From Bacteroidales bacterium (GTDB taxonomy: Bacteria; Bacteroidota; Bacteroidia; Bacteroidales; UBA10428): a DNA stretch of 11,533 nt. The stretch spans positions 1-11,533 of the forward strand of contig DAOUOU010000076.1 in the NCBI GenBank assembly GCA_030626465.1, written 5' to 3'. This document shows positions 1-7,294 of the stretch, piece after piece. The first letter of the stretch is position 1; each line of letters starts with the position of its first letter. Below the pieces are notes generated by a model. The model did no database searches and was not told the DNA's origin. It worked only from the letters and a program-made list of their open reading frames with translations. The translations under genes were made by a program, and so were the position numbers.

Positions 1-531
1 AACATTTATTATTTGTATGGGTTTATCCAGACTAATATTCTTTGGTATATAGATGAAAATCCCATCCTGAGCAAATAAGGTATTCAATGCAGTGAGGCTA
101 TCCAAAGATGTATCCGCATATTGTGCATAATGATGATTTACGATTTCCGGATATTTTAATGATGCTTCAGCAAGACTACTTATTATAACCCCCCTGGGGA
201 GTGTGTTGAGATTATTCTTTTTGTAATAAAAGCCATTTAACACAAGGACAATATGCGTATTCAATTCGGGAATATCGCAACGAAATAGTTCTTCAAGATC
301 AATTGAAAAGGGTGCTGGTGCAATTTCGTATGAATAATCGCCCTTCAAATAACTCATCAGGTCTGTATACTGGTAGTCTTCATGCTTTCTGGCAGGTAAT
401 CCTAACTTTTGAAAATCGCTTAAAGCCCTTACACGATGTTTGTTCATAAGACTACTTGTGCCCTTCGATATTTTATCAGCATTTTTTGTATATATATCGG
501 TTAATTCTTCCTGTAATTGAAGTGTTGTCAT
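1..531 (-). CDS. sufD: Fe-S cluster assembly protein SufD, N-terminal part (cut by window edge)
   Basis: This minus-strand reading frame starts with ATG at 531 and stays open for 177 codons to the left edge, so the C-terminal part is missing. SufD is the scaffold subunit that pairs with SufB and SufC in the cytoplasmic SufBC2D complex, where it supports iron entry and cluster assembly. The visible part has the usual SufD N-terminal features: the LPARKHEDYQYTDL segment at residues 45-58, matching the 'LP.RK.E.W.YT' motif of the family, and the start of the beta-helical core near residues 144-163 (DSLTALNTLF, then GIFIYIP). It lies 12 bases downstream of sufC on the same strand, which fits translation from one sufBCD transcript. 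SufD and SufB are distant homologues, but the separate full-length SufB gene upstream and the N-terminal motif favour SufD. Confidence 0.93.
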   Translation of the reverse strand, partial: MTTLQLQEELTDIYTKNADKISKGTSSLMNKHRVRALSDFQKLGLPARKHEDYQYTDLMSYLKGDYSYEIAPAPFSIDLEELFRCDIPELNTHIVLVLNGFYYKKNNLNTLPRGVIISSLAEASLKYPEIVNHHYAQYADTSLDSLTALNTLFAQDGIFIYIPKNISLDKPIQIINV

Positions 532-543
532 ACCATTTTAAAA

Positions 544-1284
544 TTAATCTTTAAGCCATTCGTATCCCTTTTCCTCAAGCTCCAGAGCAAGTTCTTTACT
601 GCTCGATCTGACAATTTTTCCCTTATACAGTACATGTACAAAATCAGGTATAATATGTTCCAGCAGTCTCTGATAATGAGTTATAATTATTGTGGCATTG
701 TCCTTGTTTTTCAGTTTATTTACTCCATTGGCCACAATACGAAGTGCGTCGATGTCCAGACCGGAGTCTGTTTCATCCAATATGGCAAGTCTGGGCTCAA
801 GAATTGCCATTTGAAAGATCTCATTCTTTTTCTTTTCTCCTCCCGAAAATCCTTCATTAACTGAACGATTGGTTAAACTGGAAGTAATTTCAACAATTTC
901 TTTTTTCTCCCGCATCAGTTTCAGAAAATCTGAAGCTGAGAGAGGTTCGAGATTATTAAATTTTCGTTGTTCATTAATTGCAGTTTTCATAAAATTAACC
1001 ATGGATACTCCCGGAATTTCTACAGGGTATTGAAACCCCAGAAAAATCCCTTTCCTGGCCCTGTCTTCCGGAGCAAGATCAAGCAGATTTTCATTCAGGT
1101 ACTTGACACTGCCTTTTGTTACCTCAAAAGTATTTCTTCCTGCAAGAATGGCTGCAAGAGTGCTTTTTCCCGACCCGTTAGGGCCCATGATGGCATGCAC
1201 TTCTCCTGGCTTAACACTAAGGTCTATCCCCTTCAGAATTTCTTTTCCATCTATTGCGACATGTAAGTTTTTTATTTCAAGCAT
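544..1284 (-). CDS. sufC: Fe-S cluster assembly ATPase SufC
   Basis: This is a 246-residue ABC-type ATPase without membrane segments. SufC hydrolyses ATP to drive conformational change of the SufB-SufD scaffold during Fe-S cluster assembly in the cytoplasm. All ABC motifs are visible: Walker A GPNGSGKST at residues 34-42, Q-loop Gln85 in GFQYPVEIPG, signature FSGGE at 146-150, Walker B ending in LAILDE at 166-171, D-loop SGLD at 174-177 and switch His203. The ETDSGLDIDALRIV stretch after Walker B is characteristic of SufC rather than of transporter ATPases. The length is normal for the family. The gene starts 22 bases after sufB ends and stops 12 bases before sufD, so the three form an operon. 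The start is preceded by an A-rich stretch instead of a Shine-Dalgarno sequence, which is normal in Bacteroidetes. Confidence 0.97.
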   Translation of the reverse strand: MLEIKNLHVAIDGKEILKGIDLSVKPGEVHAIMGPNGSGKSTLAAILAGRNTFEVTKGSVKYLNENLLDLAPEDRARKGIFLGFQYPVEIPGVSMVNFMKTAINEQRKFNNLEPLSASDFLKLMREKKEIVEITSSLTNRSVNEGFSGGEKKKNEIFQMAILEPRLAILDETDSGLDIDALRIVANGVNKLKNKDNATIIITHYQRLLEHIIPDFVHVLYKGKIVRSSSKELALELEEKGYEWLKD

Positions 1285-1306
1285 TTTTTCTGATTAAAAT
1301 TAGTAA

Positions 1307-2755
1307 TTAACCAACGCTTCCCTCAAGACTGATCTGCAGCAACTTCTGTGCTTCAACTGCAAATTCCATGGGTAGCTTATTCAATACCTCCTTGGCATAC
1401 CCGTTAATAATCAGGCCAATGGCATTTTCCGTATTTATACCCCTTTGATTACAATAAAATATCTGGTCCTCTCCAATTTTTGAGGTTGTAGCTTCGTGTT
1501 CAATAATTGCAGATTCATTGTCAATTTCGAGATAGGGGAAGGTATGAGCACCACATTGGTCTCCGAGCAATAATGAATCGCATTGTGTAAAATTCCGGGC
1601 ATTATCAGCATTCTTAAGTACTTTCACAAGACCGCGGTAGCTGTTCTGGCCAAAGCCTGCAGAAATGCCTTTGGATATGATAGTACTTCGTGAGTTTTTT
1701 CCAATATGTATCATCTTGGTTCCGGTATCGGCCTGCTGATGGTTGTTGGTAACTGCAACGGAATAAAATTCCCCGATCGTATTCTCACCCTTCAGAATAC
1801 AGCTCGGGTATTTCCATGTAATGGCAGAGCCTGTTTCCACTTGAGTCCATGAAATTTTCGAATTATCCCCTTTACAAATACCTCTTTTGGTAACGAAATT
1901 GAAAATTCCTCCTTTGCCTTCCTTATTACCAGGATACCAGTTCTGAACAGTACTGTATTTTACCTCGGCATTATCATGATTGATGATTTCTACAATAGCT
2001 GCATGCAATCGATTTTCGTCACGCTGGGGAGCAGTACATCCTTCAAGGTAACTTACGTAACTATCGTCGTCAGCTATTATCAGTGTTCGCTCAAACTGTC
2101 CTGTATTAAAAGCATTGATACGAAAATAGGTAGAAAGCTCCATGGGACATCGTACACCTTTTGGTATATAACAAAAAGAACCATCACTAAACACTGCTGA
2201 ATTGAGTGCTGCAAAATAATTGTCGGTGTAGGGCACAACAGATCCCATGTACTTTTTTACTAAATCGGGGTGTTCCTGAACAGCTTCACTGAAAGAACAG
2301 AAGATGATTCCCAATTCAGCAAGTGTTTCACGAAAAGTAGTTTTTACTGAAACACTATCCATAACTGCATCAACAGCAACTCCGGAAAGGTGTTTCTGTT
2401 CTTCCAGAGGGATGCCCAGTTTTTCGAAAGTAGCCAGCAATTCAGGGTCTACTTCTTCAAGACCATTGTATGTTGCCCTCTGTTTTGGTGCAGCATAGTA
2501 AATGATGTCCTGGTAATTTATTTCGGGTAGTTTTAAGTGGGCCCAGTTTGGCATCTTCATCGTTTTCCAGTGCCTGTATGCTTTTAGCCGGAATTCAAGC
2601 ATAAATTCCGGCTCACTTTTCTTTTCAGAGATCATCCGAATAATGTCTTCATTCAATCCTTTTGGTAAGGCATCAACTTCAATATCGGTGTAAAACCCAT
2701 ATTTGTAATCGTTCGAAGTTACCTGGTCTAGTATTTGATCCTGTTCTGCGCTCAT
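1307..2755 (-). CDS. sufB: Fe-S cluster assembly scaffold protein SufB
   Basis: This 482-residue protein is the main scaffold of the SufBC2D complex, on which nascent Fe-S clusters are built before transfer to apoproteins. It has the long SufB form with the conserved N-terminal helical region (GLNEDIIRMIS at 33-43, FRLKAYRHW at 55-63), the FCYIPKGVRCPMELSTYFR segment at 194-212 and the family's most conserved C-terminal block: CGAHTFPYLE at 401-410, EHEATTSKIGEDQ at 419-431, and LPMEFAVEAQKLL at 461-473 before the terminal GSVG. The first ATG of the frame (2755) gives the usual SufB length. It is the first gene of the minus-strand sufBCD operon and is transcribed away from thiL. A TATCTTTG box and a perfect palindrome lie just upstream, suggesting iron- or stress-responsive control of the whole operon. 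Confidence 0.98.
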   Translation of the reverse strand: MSAEQDQILDQVTSNDYKYGFYTDIEVDALPKGLNEDIIRMISEKKSEPEFMLEFRLKAYRHWKTMKMPNWAHLKLPEINYQDIIYYAAPKQRATYNGLEEVDPELLATFEKLGIPLEEQKHLSGVAVDAVMDSVSVKTTFRETLAELGIIFCSFSEAVQEHPDLVKKYMGSVVPYTDNYFAALNSAVFSDGSFCYIPKGVRCPMELSTYFRINAFNTGQFERTLIIADDDSYVSYLEGCTAPQRDENRLHAAIVEIINHDNAEVKYSTVQNWYPGNKEGKGGIFNFVTKRGICKGDNSKISWTQVETGSAITWKYPSCILKGENTIGEFYSVAVTNNHQQADTGTKMIHIGKNSRSTIISKGISAGFGQNSYRGLVKVLKNADNARNFTQCDSLLLGDQCGAHTFPYLEIDNESAIIEHEATTSKIGEDQIFYCNQRGINTENAIGLIINGYAKEVLNKLPMEFAVEAQKLLQISLEGSVG

Positions 2756-2781
2756 TGCCTCAATAATTTTGCACGATATTA

Positions 2782-2804
2782 TTATTTAGAAAAATTCTAA
2801 ATAA
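2782..2804. promoter_or_regulatory. Perfect inverted repeat, candidate Fur/Irr-family operator of sufBCD
   Basis: A perfect 10-bp inverted repeat, TTATTTAGAA-N3-TTCTAAATAA, lies between the suf -7 box and the sufB start, covering the predicted suf transcription start. Its core TTTAGAA-N3-TTCTAAA is identical to the iron control element described as the binding site of Irr, a Fur-family regulator, in Rhizobiales. Fur-family proteins (Fur, PerR, Irr) bind AT-rich palindromes of this type and suf operons are classic iron or oxidative-stress targets. The palindrome and its position are seen directly; binding by a Fur-family protein in this organism is inference. The half-sites carry no CC/GG pairs, so an IscR type I site is unlikely. 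Confidence 0.6.
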
Positions 2805-2807
2805 GAT

Positions 2808-2815
2808 CAAAGATA
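2808..2815 (-). promoter_or_regulatory. Promoter -7 box of sufBCD
   Basis: Read on the minus strand, this is TATCTTTG, an exact match to the Bacteroidetes -7 consensus TAnnTTTG. It lies about 52 bases upstream of the sufB ATG. I see no TTG at the usual 19-21 base spacing for a -33 element, which may mean a weak or activated promoter. The predicted start point falls inside the adjacent palindrome. Confidence 0.55.
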
Positions 2816-2834
2816 CAAAAAGTAATCAAATTAA

Positions 2835-2842
2835 TATCTTTG
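2835..2842 (+). promoter_or_regulatory. Promoter -7 box of thiL
   Basis: TATCTTTG on the plus strand matches TAnnTTTG exactly and would start transcription near 2848, leaving a leader of about 27 bases before ATG 2876. No matching -33 TTG is visible. The box is the mirror image of the suf box at 2808-2815, with 19 bases between them, so the two promoters overlap. It also covers the TTG at 2840 that would otherwise extend the thiL frame. Confidence 0.5.
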
Positions 2843-2875
2843 TCTGCCAATAGCCGTAACAATTATCAGGCGCAG

Positions 2876-3916
2876 ATGTTGAAAAAGAAAAATAACATTG
2901 ATTTAGAAACTATTGGGGAGTTCGGATTGATTCGTTTACTCACGGAAAAAATCAAGCTGAAACATAAATCATCAGTACTTGGAGTTGGGGATGATGCTGC
3001 AATTTTGGATATGGATGGAAAGAAAACGGTAGTAACAACCGACTTATTAACCGAAGGCATTCATTTTGATCTTGTATATACACCATTGAAACACCTTGGT
3101 TATAAAGCAGTTGTTGTAAATCTATCGGATGTATATTCAATGAATGCAAAGCCCACCCAGATTCTTGTATCAGTAGCTTTTTCTGCCAAGTTTACCACGG
3201 AAATGATTATGGAATTGTATGAGGGGATACACTTAGCATGTGACATCTATAATGTGGATTTGATTGGAGGCGATACCAGCAGTTCAATGACAGGATTGAC
3301 CATTAACATTACAGCGATTGGGACTGTAGATGAAGATGGTATAATTTACAGATCAGGTGCTAAAGCAAATGATCTTATTTGTGTTTCAGGTGATTTGGGA
3401 GGAGCATACATGGGCATGCAATTGCTTGAACGTGAGAAGAAAATCTTTACCAGGGATTCTGAGATACAACCTGATTTGTCAGGATATGATTATGTGCTGG
3501 AAAGACAATTAAAACCAGAAGCCAGAAAAGATATCATTGATCTTCTTGCGAAGAACAGAATAAAACCAACATCAATGATTGATATATCAGATGGTCTTTC
3601 ATCAGAAGTATTGCACTTATGTGATGCTTCAGATACCGGTTGTAAAATCTTTGCCGAAAAAATACCAATAGCAGAAGAGACGCGCAAAGCTGCTGAAGAG
3701 ATGAATCTTGAACCTGTTACTATTTCAATAAATGGAGGTGAGGATTATGAGTTACTGTTTACAACTTCAACTCGGAATTTTGATCGATTATCCGCAGTTC
3801 CAGGAATATCAGTTATAGGTCATATGACCGATAAAAGTGAAGGAAAATACCTTATAATACCAGATGGTAGTTCTACAGAAATTAGTTCGATGGGATGGAA
3901 TAGTTTAAAAAGATGA
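2876..3916 (+). CDS. thiL: Thiamine-monophosphate kinase ThiL
   Basis: ThiL phosphorylates thiamine monophosphate with ATP to give thiamine diphosphate, the active cofactor, in the cytoplasm. The protein (346 residues from ATG 2876) shows the family motifs in order: GEFGLI at 14-19, GVGDDAA at 36-42 (metal and nucleotide binding), TTDLLTEGIHF at 54-64, then NLSDVYSMNAKP, IGGDTSS, CVSGDLG, MIDISDGLS and, near the C-terminus, NGGEDYELLF. The frame extends upstream to a TTG at 2840, but that codon lies inside the predicted -7 box and the extra 12 residues resemble nothing in the family, so ATG 2876 is preferred. No other thiamine gene is adjacent. It diverges from sufB and converges on lpxA with an 11-base gap. 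Its leader is too short for a TPP riboswitch. Confidence 0.95.
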   Translation: MLKKKNNIDLETIGEFGLIRLLTEKIKLKHKSSVLGVGDDAAILDMDGKKTVVTTDLLTEGIHFDLVYTPLKHLGYKAVVVNLSDVYSMNAKPTQILVSVAFSAKFTTEMIMELYEGIHLACDIYNVDLIGGDTSSSMTGLTINITAIGTVDEDGIIYRSGAKANDLICVSGDLGGAYMGMQLLEREKKIFTRDSEIQPDLSGYDYVLERQLKPEARKDIIDLLAKNRIKPTSMIDISDGLSSEVLHLCDASDTGCKIFAEKIPIAEETRKAAEEMNLEPVTISINGGEDYELLFTTSTRNFDRLSAVPGISVIGHMTDKSEGKYLIIPDGSSTEISSMGWNSLKR

Positions 3917-3936
3917 ATAATAAGAAATTACTCATC
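3907..3936 (-). terminator. Intrinsic terminator of the lpx operon, built into both stop codons
   Basis: On the minus strand RNA a 10-bp stem forms between 3936-3927 and 3921-3912, with one G-U pair and a 5-base loop at 3922-3926. Five U residues (from 3911-3907) follow directly. The stem contains the last bases of the lpxA frame (stop 3930-3928) and the thiL stop (3914-3916). On the plus strand the G-U pair becomes an A-C mismatch and no U-run follows, so it should end mainly lpx transcription. The stem is AT-rich, so its strength is uncertain. Confidence 0.55.
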
Positions 3937-4716
3937 ATTATCAAAATATCCGCGAATTATTCCTCTTTTTGAGTTATTTATAAAAAGGATAATTTCATCA
4001 CGTTCATCAGTAGCAGGCAAATTTGTATCAATATATCTGATAGCATCAGAAATATTCATTCCCCGCTGATAAATGATTCTGTATATTTCCTGAATTTCGT
4101 AAATCGATTCTTTTGAAAAGTTTTTTCTTCTGAGTCCGATAGAATTAGTACCCGTATAGGATAGAGGTTCCCTGCCAGCTAATATATAGGGAGGGATATC
4201 TTTTCCTACTTTACCGGCAGCCTGTACAAAAGCATGAGTTCCAATTCTTACAAACTGGTGTACAATTGAATAAGGACTGATTATGGCGAAGCTATCTATT
4301 TCAACTTCTCCGGCCAGTCCGGCATGACTGCCTAAAATGCAACTATCTTTCAATGTACAATCATGTGCAATATGGGCATAAGATTGAATCAGACAGTTGT
4401 TTCCAACTTTTGTCATCCCTTTGGTTTTTGTACCCCGGTTAAGGGTTACAAATTCTCGAATGGTGGTATTGTCTCCAACTTCTGCAGTGGTTATCTCACC
4501 TGCGAATTTCAGATCTTGCGGAACCCCGGAAACAACTGAACCCGGAAATATCTTACAATTTTTGCCAATACGAGCACCATCCATTAAAACAGCGTTTGAT
4601 CCAACCCAGGTACCTTCACCTACTACCACATCTTTTGATATACTCGCAAAAGGATCAACAACAACACTCTTGGCAATTTTTGCTCCGGGATCGACATAAG
4701 CTAGAGAATGTATCAT
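3928..4716 (-). CDS. lpxA: Acyl-ACP--UDP-N-acetylglucosamine O-acyltransferase LpxA
   Basis: LpxA transfers a 3-hydroxyacyl chain from ACP to the 3-OH of UDP-GlcNAc, the first step of lipid A synthesis, in the cytoplasm. The 262 residues match the length of E. coli LpxA. The N-terminal two thirds consist of hexapeptide repeats forming a left-handed beta-helix (for example VVVGEGTWVGSNAV and ARIGKNCKIFPGSVV). The AHIAHDC motif at 114-120 contains His118, corresponding to catalytic His125 of E. coli. DIPPYILAGREP near 173-184 and GLRRKNFS at 194-201 are typical LpxA signatures, followed by the helical C-terminal domain. By eye, the position of the E. coli acyl-chain ruler Gly173 is Gln or Ala here (165-166), so chain-length preference may differ. 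It is the last gene of the lpx operon, 57 bases after lpxC-fabZ. Confidence 0.97.
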   Translation of the reverse strand: MIHSLAYVDPGAKIAKSVVVDPFASISKDVVVGEGTWVGSNAVLMDGARIGKNCKIFPGSVVSGVPQDLKFAGEITTAEVGDNTTIREFVTLNRGTKTKGMTKVGNNCLIQSYAHIAHDCTLKDSCILGSHAGLAGEVEIDSFAIISPYSIVHQFVRIGTHAFVQAAGKVGKDIPPYILAGREPLSYTGTNSIGLRRKNFSKESIYEIQEIYRIIYQRGMNISDAIRYIDTNLPATDERDEIILFINNSKRGIIRGYFDNDE

Positions 4717-4773
4717 ATGAATTGTTTTACTGATCAGATATCTATTGAATGAGAACTTTAAGTATTCTTGCTC

Positions 4774-6165
4774 TTATTTTTTAGCCAGTTGAGCCACAAA
4801 CTGTCCCTCCATGACGAGCGTATTGCCTACAAAAATCTGGCCAATTGTAAAAGCAATCCCTCTTTTTATAGGATCAATAAGTCTCATTCGAATATTCAAT
4901 GTATCACCCGGGATGACTTTATGTTTGAATTTAATATTTTCAATTTTCAGAAAATACAGAAGGTAGTTTTCCGGATCAGGTACTTTGCTTAATAATAATA
5001 TTCCCCCGATTTGTGCCATGGATTCAATTTGCAAGACACCCGGCATAATTGGTTCATCTGGATAATGACCAGTAAAAAAGGACTCATTCATTGTTACATT
5101 CTTGATTCCACACACTACCCATTCATCCATGTATGTGATTTTATCTACTAACAGAAAAGGAGGTCGGTGAGGCAGTCTTTTTTTTATTTCATTAATATCA
5201 AGCAGAGGACTTGCATTTGGATCATATTCAGGAGGCAGTGACTTTGATTGCACTTTTTTAATCTGTTTTCTTATTATTTTGGCTAATTCAGTATTTGCAT
5301 AATGTCCGGGTTTGTAAGCTATTATTTTAGCTTTCAGAGGCATGCCGATCAAAGACAAATCACCTATTATATCGAGTAGTTTATGACGGGCAGGCTCATT
5401 CTGAAAAGTAAGCACAGTATTATTTAAAAATCCTTCCGGGAGTACCTCCACTTTTGGTTTATTAAACAATTCAGCCAGGTGATCCAGCTGTTCTTTTGAC
5501 ATTTGTTTGTCAACAATAACCAAAGCATTATCAAGATCACCGCCTTTAATAAGGTTGTTTTCAAAAAGCATTTCCAGTTCGTGGAGAAAAACGAAGGTTT
5601 TACAACCAGAAACTTCTTTTTCAAACTCATCCAGGGCATTCATAGTAGCATATTGATACCCTAATACTCTTGAGTTGAAATCTATATGAACATCCACGCT
5701 AAAATTATCATCAGGATATGCTATAATTTTAACTCCATTCTTATCGTCCTTAAACTCAACTTTTTCCTTAATGGCAAAGTATTCTTTTTCAGCATCCTGA
5801 TCAGTTATGCCTGCTTCTCTAAGAGCTTTCAGGTAGTATTTTGCGCTTCCGTCAAGTATAGGGATCTCCGGACTGTTCAATTCAATGATGATATTATCGA
5901 TTCCACTTCCTGACAATGCGGCACAAACATGTTCAATTGTCATTACCTGGGCTCCATTTTCTTCAATAGTAGTTCCTCGGGCAGTATTTATAACGTTTTC
6001 TGCAACAGCTTTAATTTCAGGCTTATTTTCAAGATCTACACGTCTGAAACGGTATCCGGATCCGGGTTCAGAAGGTTTAAATGTAAGTTCTACTTCCTGT
6101 CCACTGTGTAATCCTTTACCATTAAGAGTGATTTCTTTTAAAATGGTTTTCTGCTTTTCAATCAT
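4774..6165 (-). CDS. lpxC-fabZ: Bifunctional LpxC deacetylase / FabZ dehydratase fusion
   Basis: This 463-residue fusion combines two enzymes. Residues 1 to about 305 are LpxC, the zinc-dependent deacetylase of UDP-3-O-acyl-GlcNAc and the committed lipid A step. Visible are KGLHSG at 17-22, TIEH with Glu78 and zinc ligand His79, LNSPEIPILDGSA at 96-108, CKTFVFLHELE, GGDLDNALV, zinc ligands His261 and Asp265 in RHKLLDIIGDL, and His288 in PGHYANTELA. Residues about 322-463 are FabZ, the 3-hydroxyacyl-ACP dehydratase, with LPHRPPFLLVD at 331-341, catalytic His367 in FFTGHYPDEPIMPG and Glu381 in ESMAQ. Both active sites look complete. The fusion is the normal arrangement in Bacteroidetes and puts enzymes acting on the 3-hydroxyacyl-ACP pool and on its lipid A product in one chain. 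It follows lpxD by 71 bases and precedes lpxA. Confidence 0.97.
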   Translation of the reverse strand: MIEKQKTILKEITLNGKGLHSGQEVELTFKPSEPGSGYRFRRVDLENKPEIKAVAENVINTARGTTIEENGAQVMTIEHVCAALSGSGIDNIIIELNSPEIPILDGSAKYYLKALREAGITDQDAEKEYFAIKEKVEFKDDKNGVKIIAYPDDNFSVDVHIDFNSRVLGYQYATMNALDEFEKEVSGCKTFVFLHELEMLFENNLIKGGDLDNALVIVDKQMSKEQLDHLAELFNKPKVEVLPEGFLNNTVLTFQNEPARHKLLDIIGDLSLIGMPLKAKIIAYKPGHYANTELAKIIRKQIKKVQSKSLPPEYDPNASPLLDINEIKKRLPHRPPFLLVDKITYMDEWVVCGIKNVTMNESFFTGHYPDEPIMPGVLQIESMAQIGGILLLSKVPDPENYLLYFLKIENIKFKHKVIPGDTLNIRMRLIDPIKRGIAFTIGQIFVGNTLVMEGQFVAQLAKK

Positions 6166-6236
6166 ACCAGAAACAGAAGGTTTAAATTTTTAAGGGCGAA
6201 AGATATAAAATTCTCATGAATTGGCTTATGGTATTA

Positions 6237-7277
6237 TCACTTGATGTTTTCACGTATTTCCCTGAGAGTTTTTTCAAGCTCATTGATTTTGTTATACATA
6301 TCAGGCAACTTCTTGTAGATGATCATGGATCTTTTTGTTTCTGAGAGATTATATGCCGGTGATCCGAGAAGAATCTCGCCATTGTTTTTGACACTGTGGC
6401 TCAGACCAGATTGTGCTCCAATTTTAACCTCATCAGCAATTGAGATATGTCCCACTATTCCAGCCTGAGCTGCGATCATACAATTTTTACCTATTTTTGT
6501 TGAACCGGCTATTCCGGCTTGTGCCACAACAACTGTATTTTCCCCAATTTCAACATTGTGTGCTATTTGTATCAGATTATCGAGTTTAGCACCTTTATGT
6601 ATTACAGTTGAGCCGATAGTGGCTCTGTCAATTGATACATTTGAGCCTATTTCTACATTATCTTCAATAATTACATTTCCTATCTGCGGGATTTTTTGGT
6701 ATGTGCCTTCTCCGGGGGCAAAACCAAACCCATCTGAGCCGACAACCGTACTGGCATGTAAAATACATTTTTTTCCAATAATACAATCGTTGTAGATCTT
6801 AACTCCGGGATAGAGGGTTGTATTATCTCCTATTTGTACTTTATCACCCAGATATACCTGGGGATAAATTTTAACATTATCTCCAATCTTAACCTGATCA
6901 CCTATAAAGGTATAAGCACCAATATAACAATCTTTACCGTAAGAAGCAGAATCACTTATATGACAATTTGTATCAATTCCTTTCTTTTGAGGCAATGTGC
7001 TGGTATAAAGATTCAATAATGATGCAAAAGACTGGTAAGCATCATCAACTCTGATCAGGGTTGTATTAACTTTTTTTTCAAGTTTTAAGTTCCTGTTAAT
7101 AAGCACAATGGATGCTTCGGATGAGTATAAGTATTTTTCATATTTTGGATTGGCGAGAAAGGCAAGAGTTCCTTTCTTTCCTTCTTCTATTCGTGAAATA
7201 TTTGTAACTGTTTCTTGTGGATTACCTTCAATAGTTCCTTTAAGAAAATCAGCAATAGTCTGAGCTGTAAATTCCAT
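6237..7277 (-). CDS. lpxD: UDP-3-O-acylglucosamine N-acyltransferase LpxD
   Basis: LpxD adds the second 3-hydroxyacyl chain to the 2-amino group of UDP-3-O-acyl-glucosamine, the step after LpxC, in the cytoplasm. The 346 residues have the expected three parts: an N-terminal uridine-binding domain (about 1-100, including GTLAFLANPKYEKYL at 36-50), a long hexapeptide-repeat beta-helix (about 105-315) and a C-terminal helix with coiled-coil character (about 325-346). The VVGSDGFGFAPGEG segment at 178-191 and IQIAHNVEIGENT at 236-248 are LpxD signatures; His240 matches catalytic His239 of E. coli. The length is normal. It starts 36 bases after the HD-domain gene stops and leads the lpxD, lpxC-fabZ, lpxA series. 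A promoter match lies within that gap, so it may be expressed independently of the upstream gene. Confidence 0.96.
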   Translation of the reverse strand: MEFTAQTIADFLKGTIEGNPQETVTNISRIEEGKKGTLAFLANPKYEKYLYSSEASIVLINRNLKLEKKVNTTLIRVDDAYQSFASLLNLYTSTLPQKKGIDTNCHISDSASYGKDCYIGAYTFIGDQVKIGDNVKIYPQVYLGDKVQIGDNTTLYPGVKIYNDCIIGKKCILHASTVVGSDGFGFAPGEGTYQKIPQIGNVIIEDNVEIGSNVSIDRATIGSTVIHKGAKLDNLIQIAHNVEIGENTVVVAQAGIAGSTKIGKNCMIAAQAGIVGHISIADEVKIGAQSGLSHSVKNNGEILLGSPAYNLSETKRSMIIYKKLPDMYNKINELEKTLREIRENIK

Positions 7278-7294
7278 GGCGTAAAATTTGGATG

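Noticed and set aside
1..531. A novel open frame at the left edge
   Set aside because: The LPARKHEDYQYTDL segment and position after sufC identify it as ordinary SufD.
517..864. 115-codon plus-strand frame opposite the sufC 3' end
   Set aside because: It is antisense to conserved SufC motifs, composition looks non-coding, and no promoter or start signal supports it.
2843..2875. TPP riboswitch in front of thiL
   Set aside because: The predicted leader is only about 27 bases and lacks the conserved THI-box segments.
4774..6165. LpxC-FabZ fusion as a new gene fusion
   Set aside because: This fusion is well known and standard in Bacteroidetes; both halves look intact and unremarkable.
5885..6193. 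102-codon plus-strand frame opposite lpxC-fabZ
   Set aside because: It lies wholly antisense to a well-conserved coding region, has no family resemblance, and is a by-product of the codon pattern of the real gene.
6198..6205. TATCTTTC on the minus strand as an lpxC-fabZ promoter
   Set aside because: It differs from TAnnTTTG at the last base and has no TTG at the right distance; the gene is likely read from the lpxD promoter.
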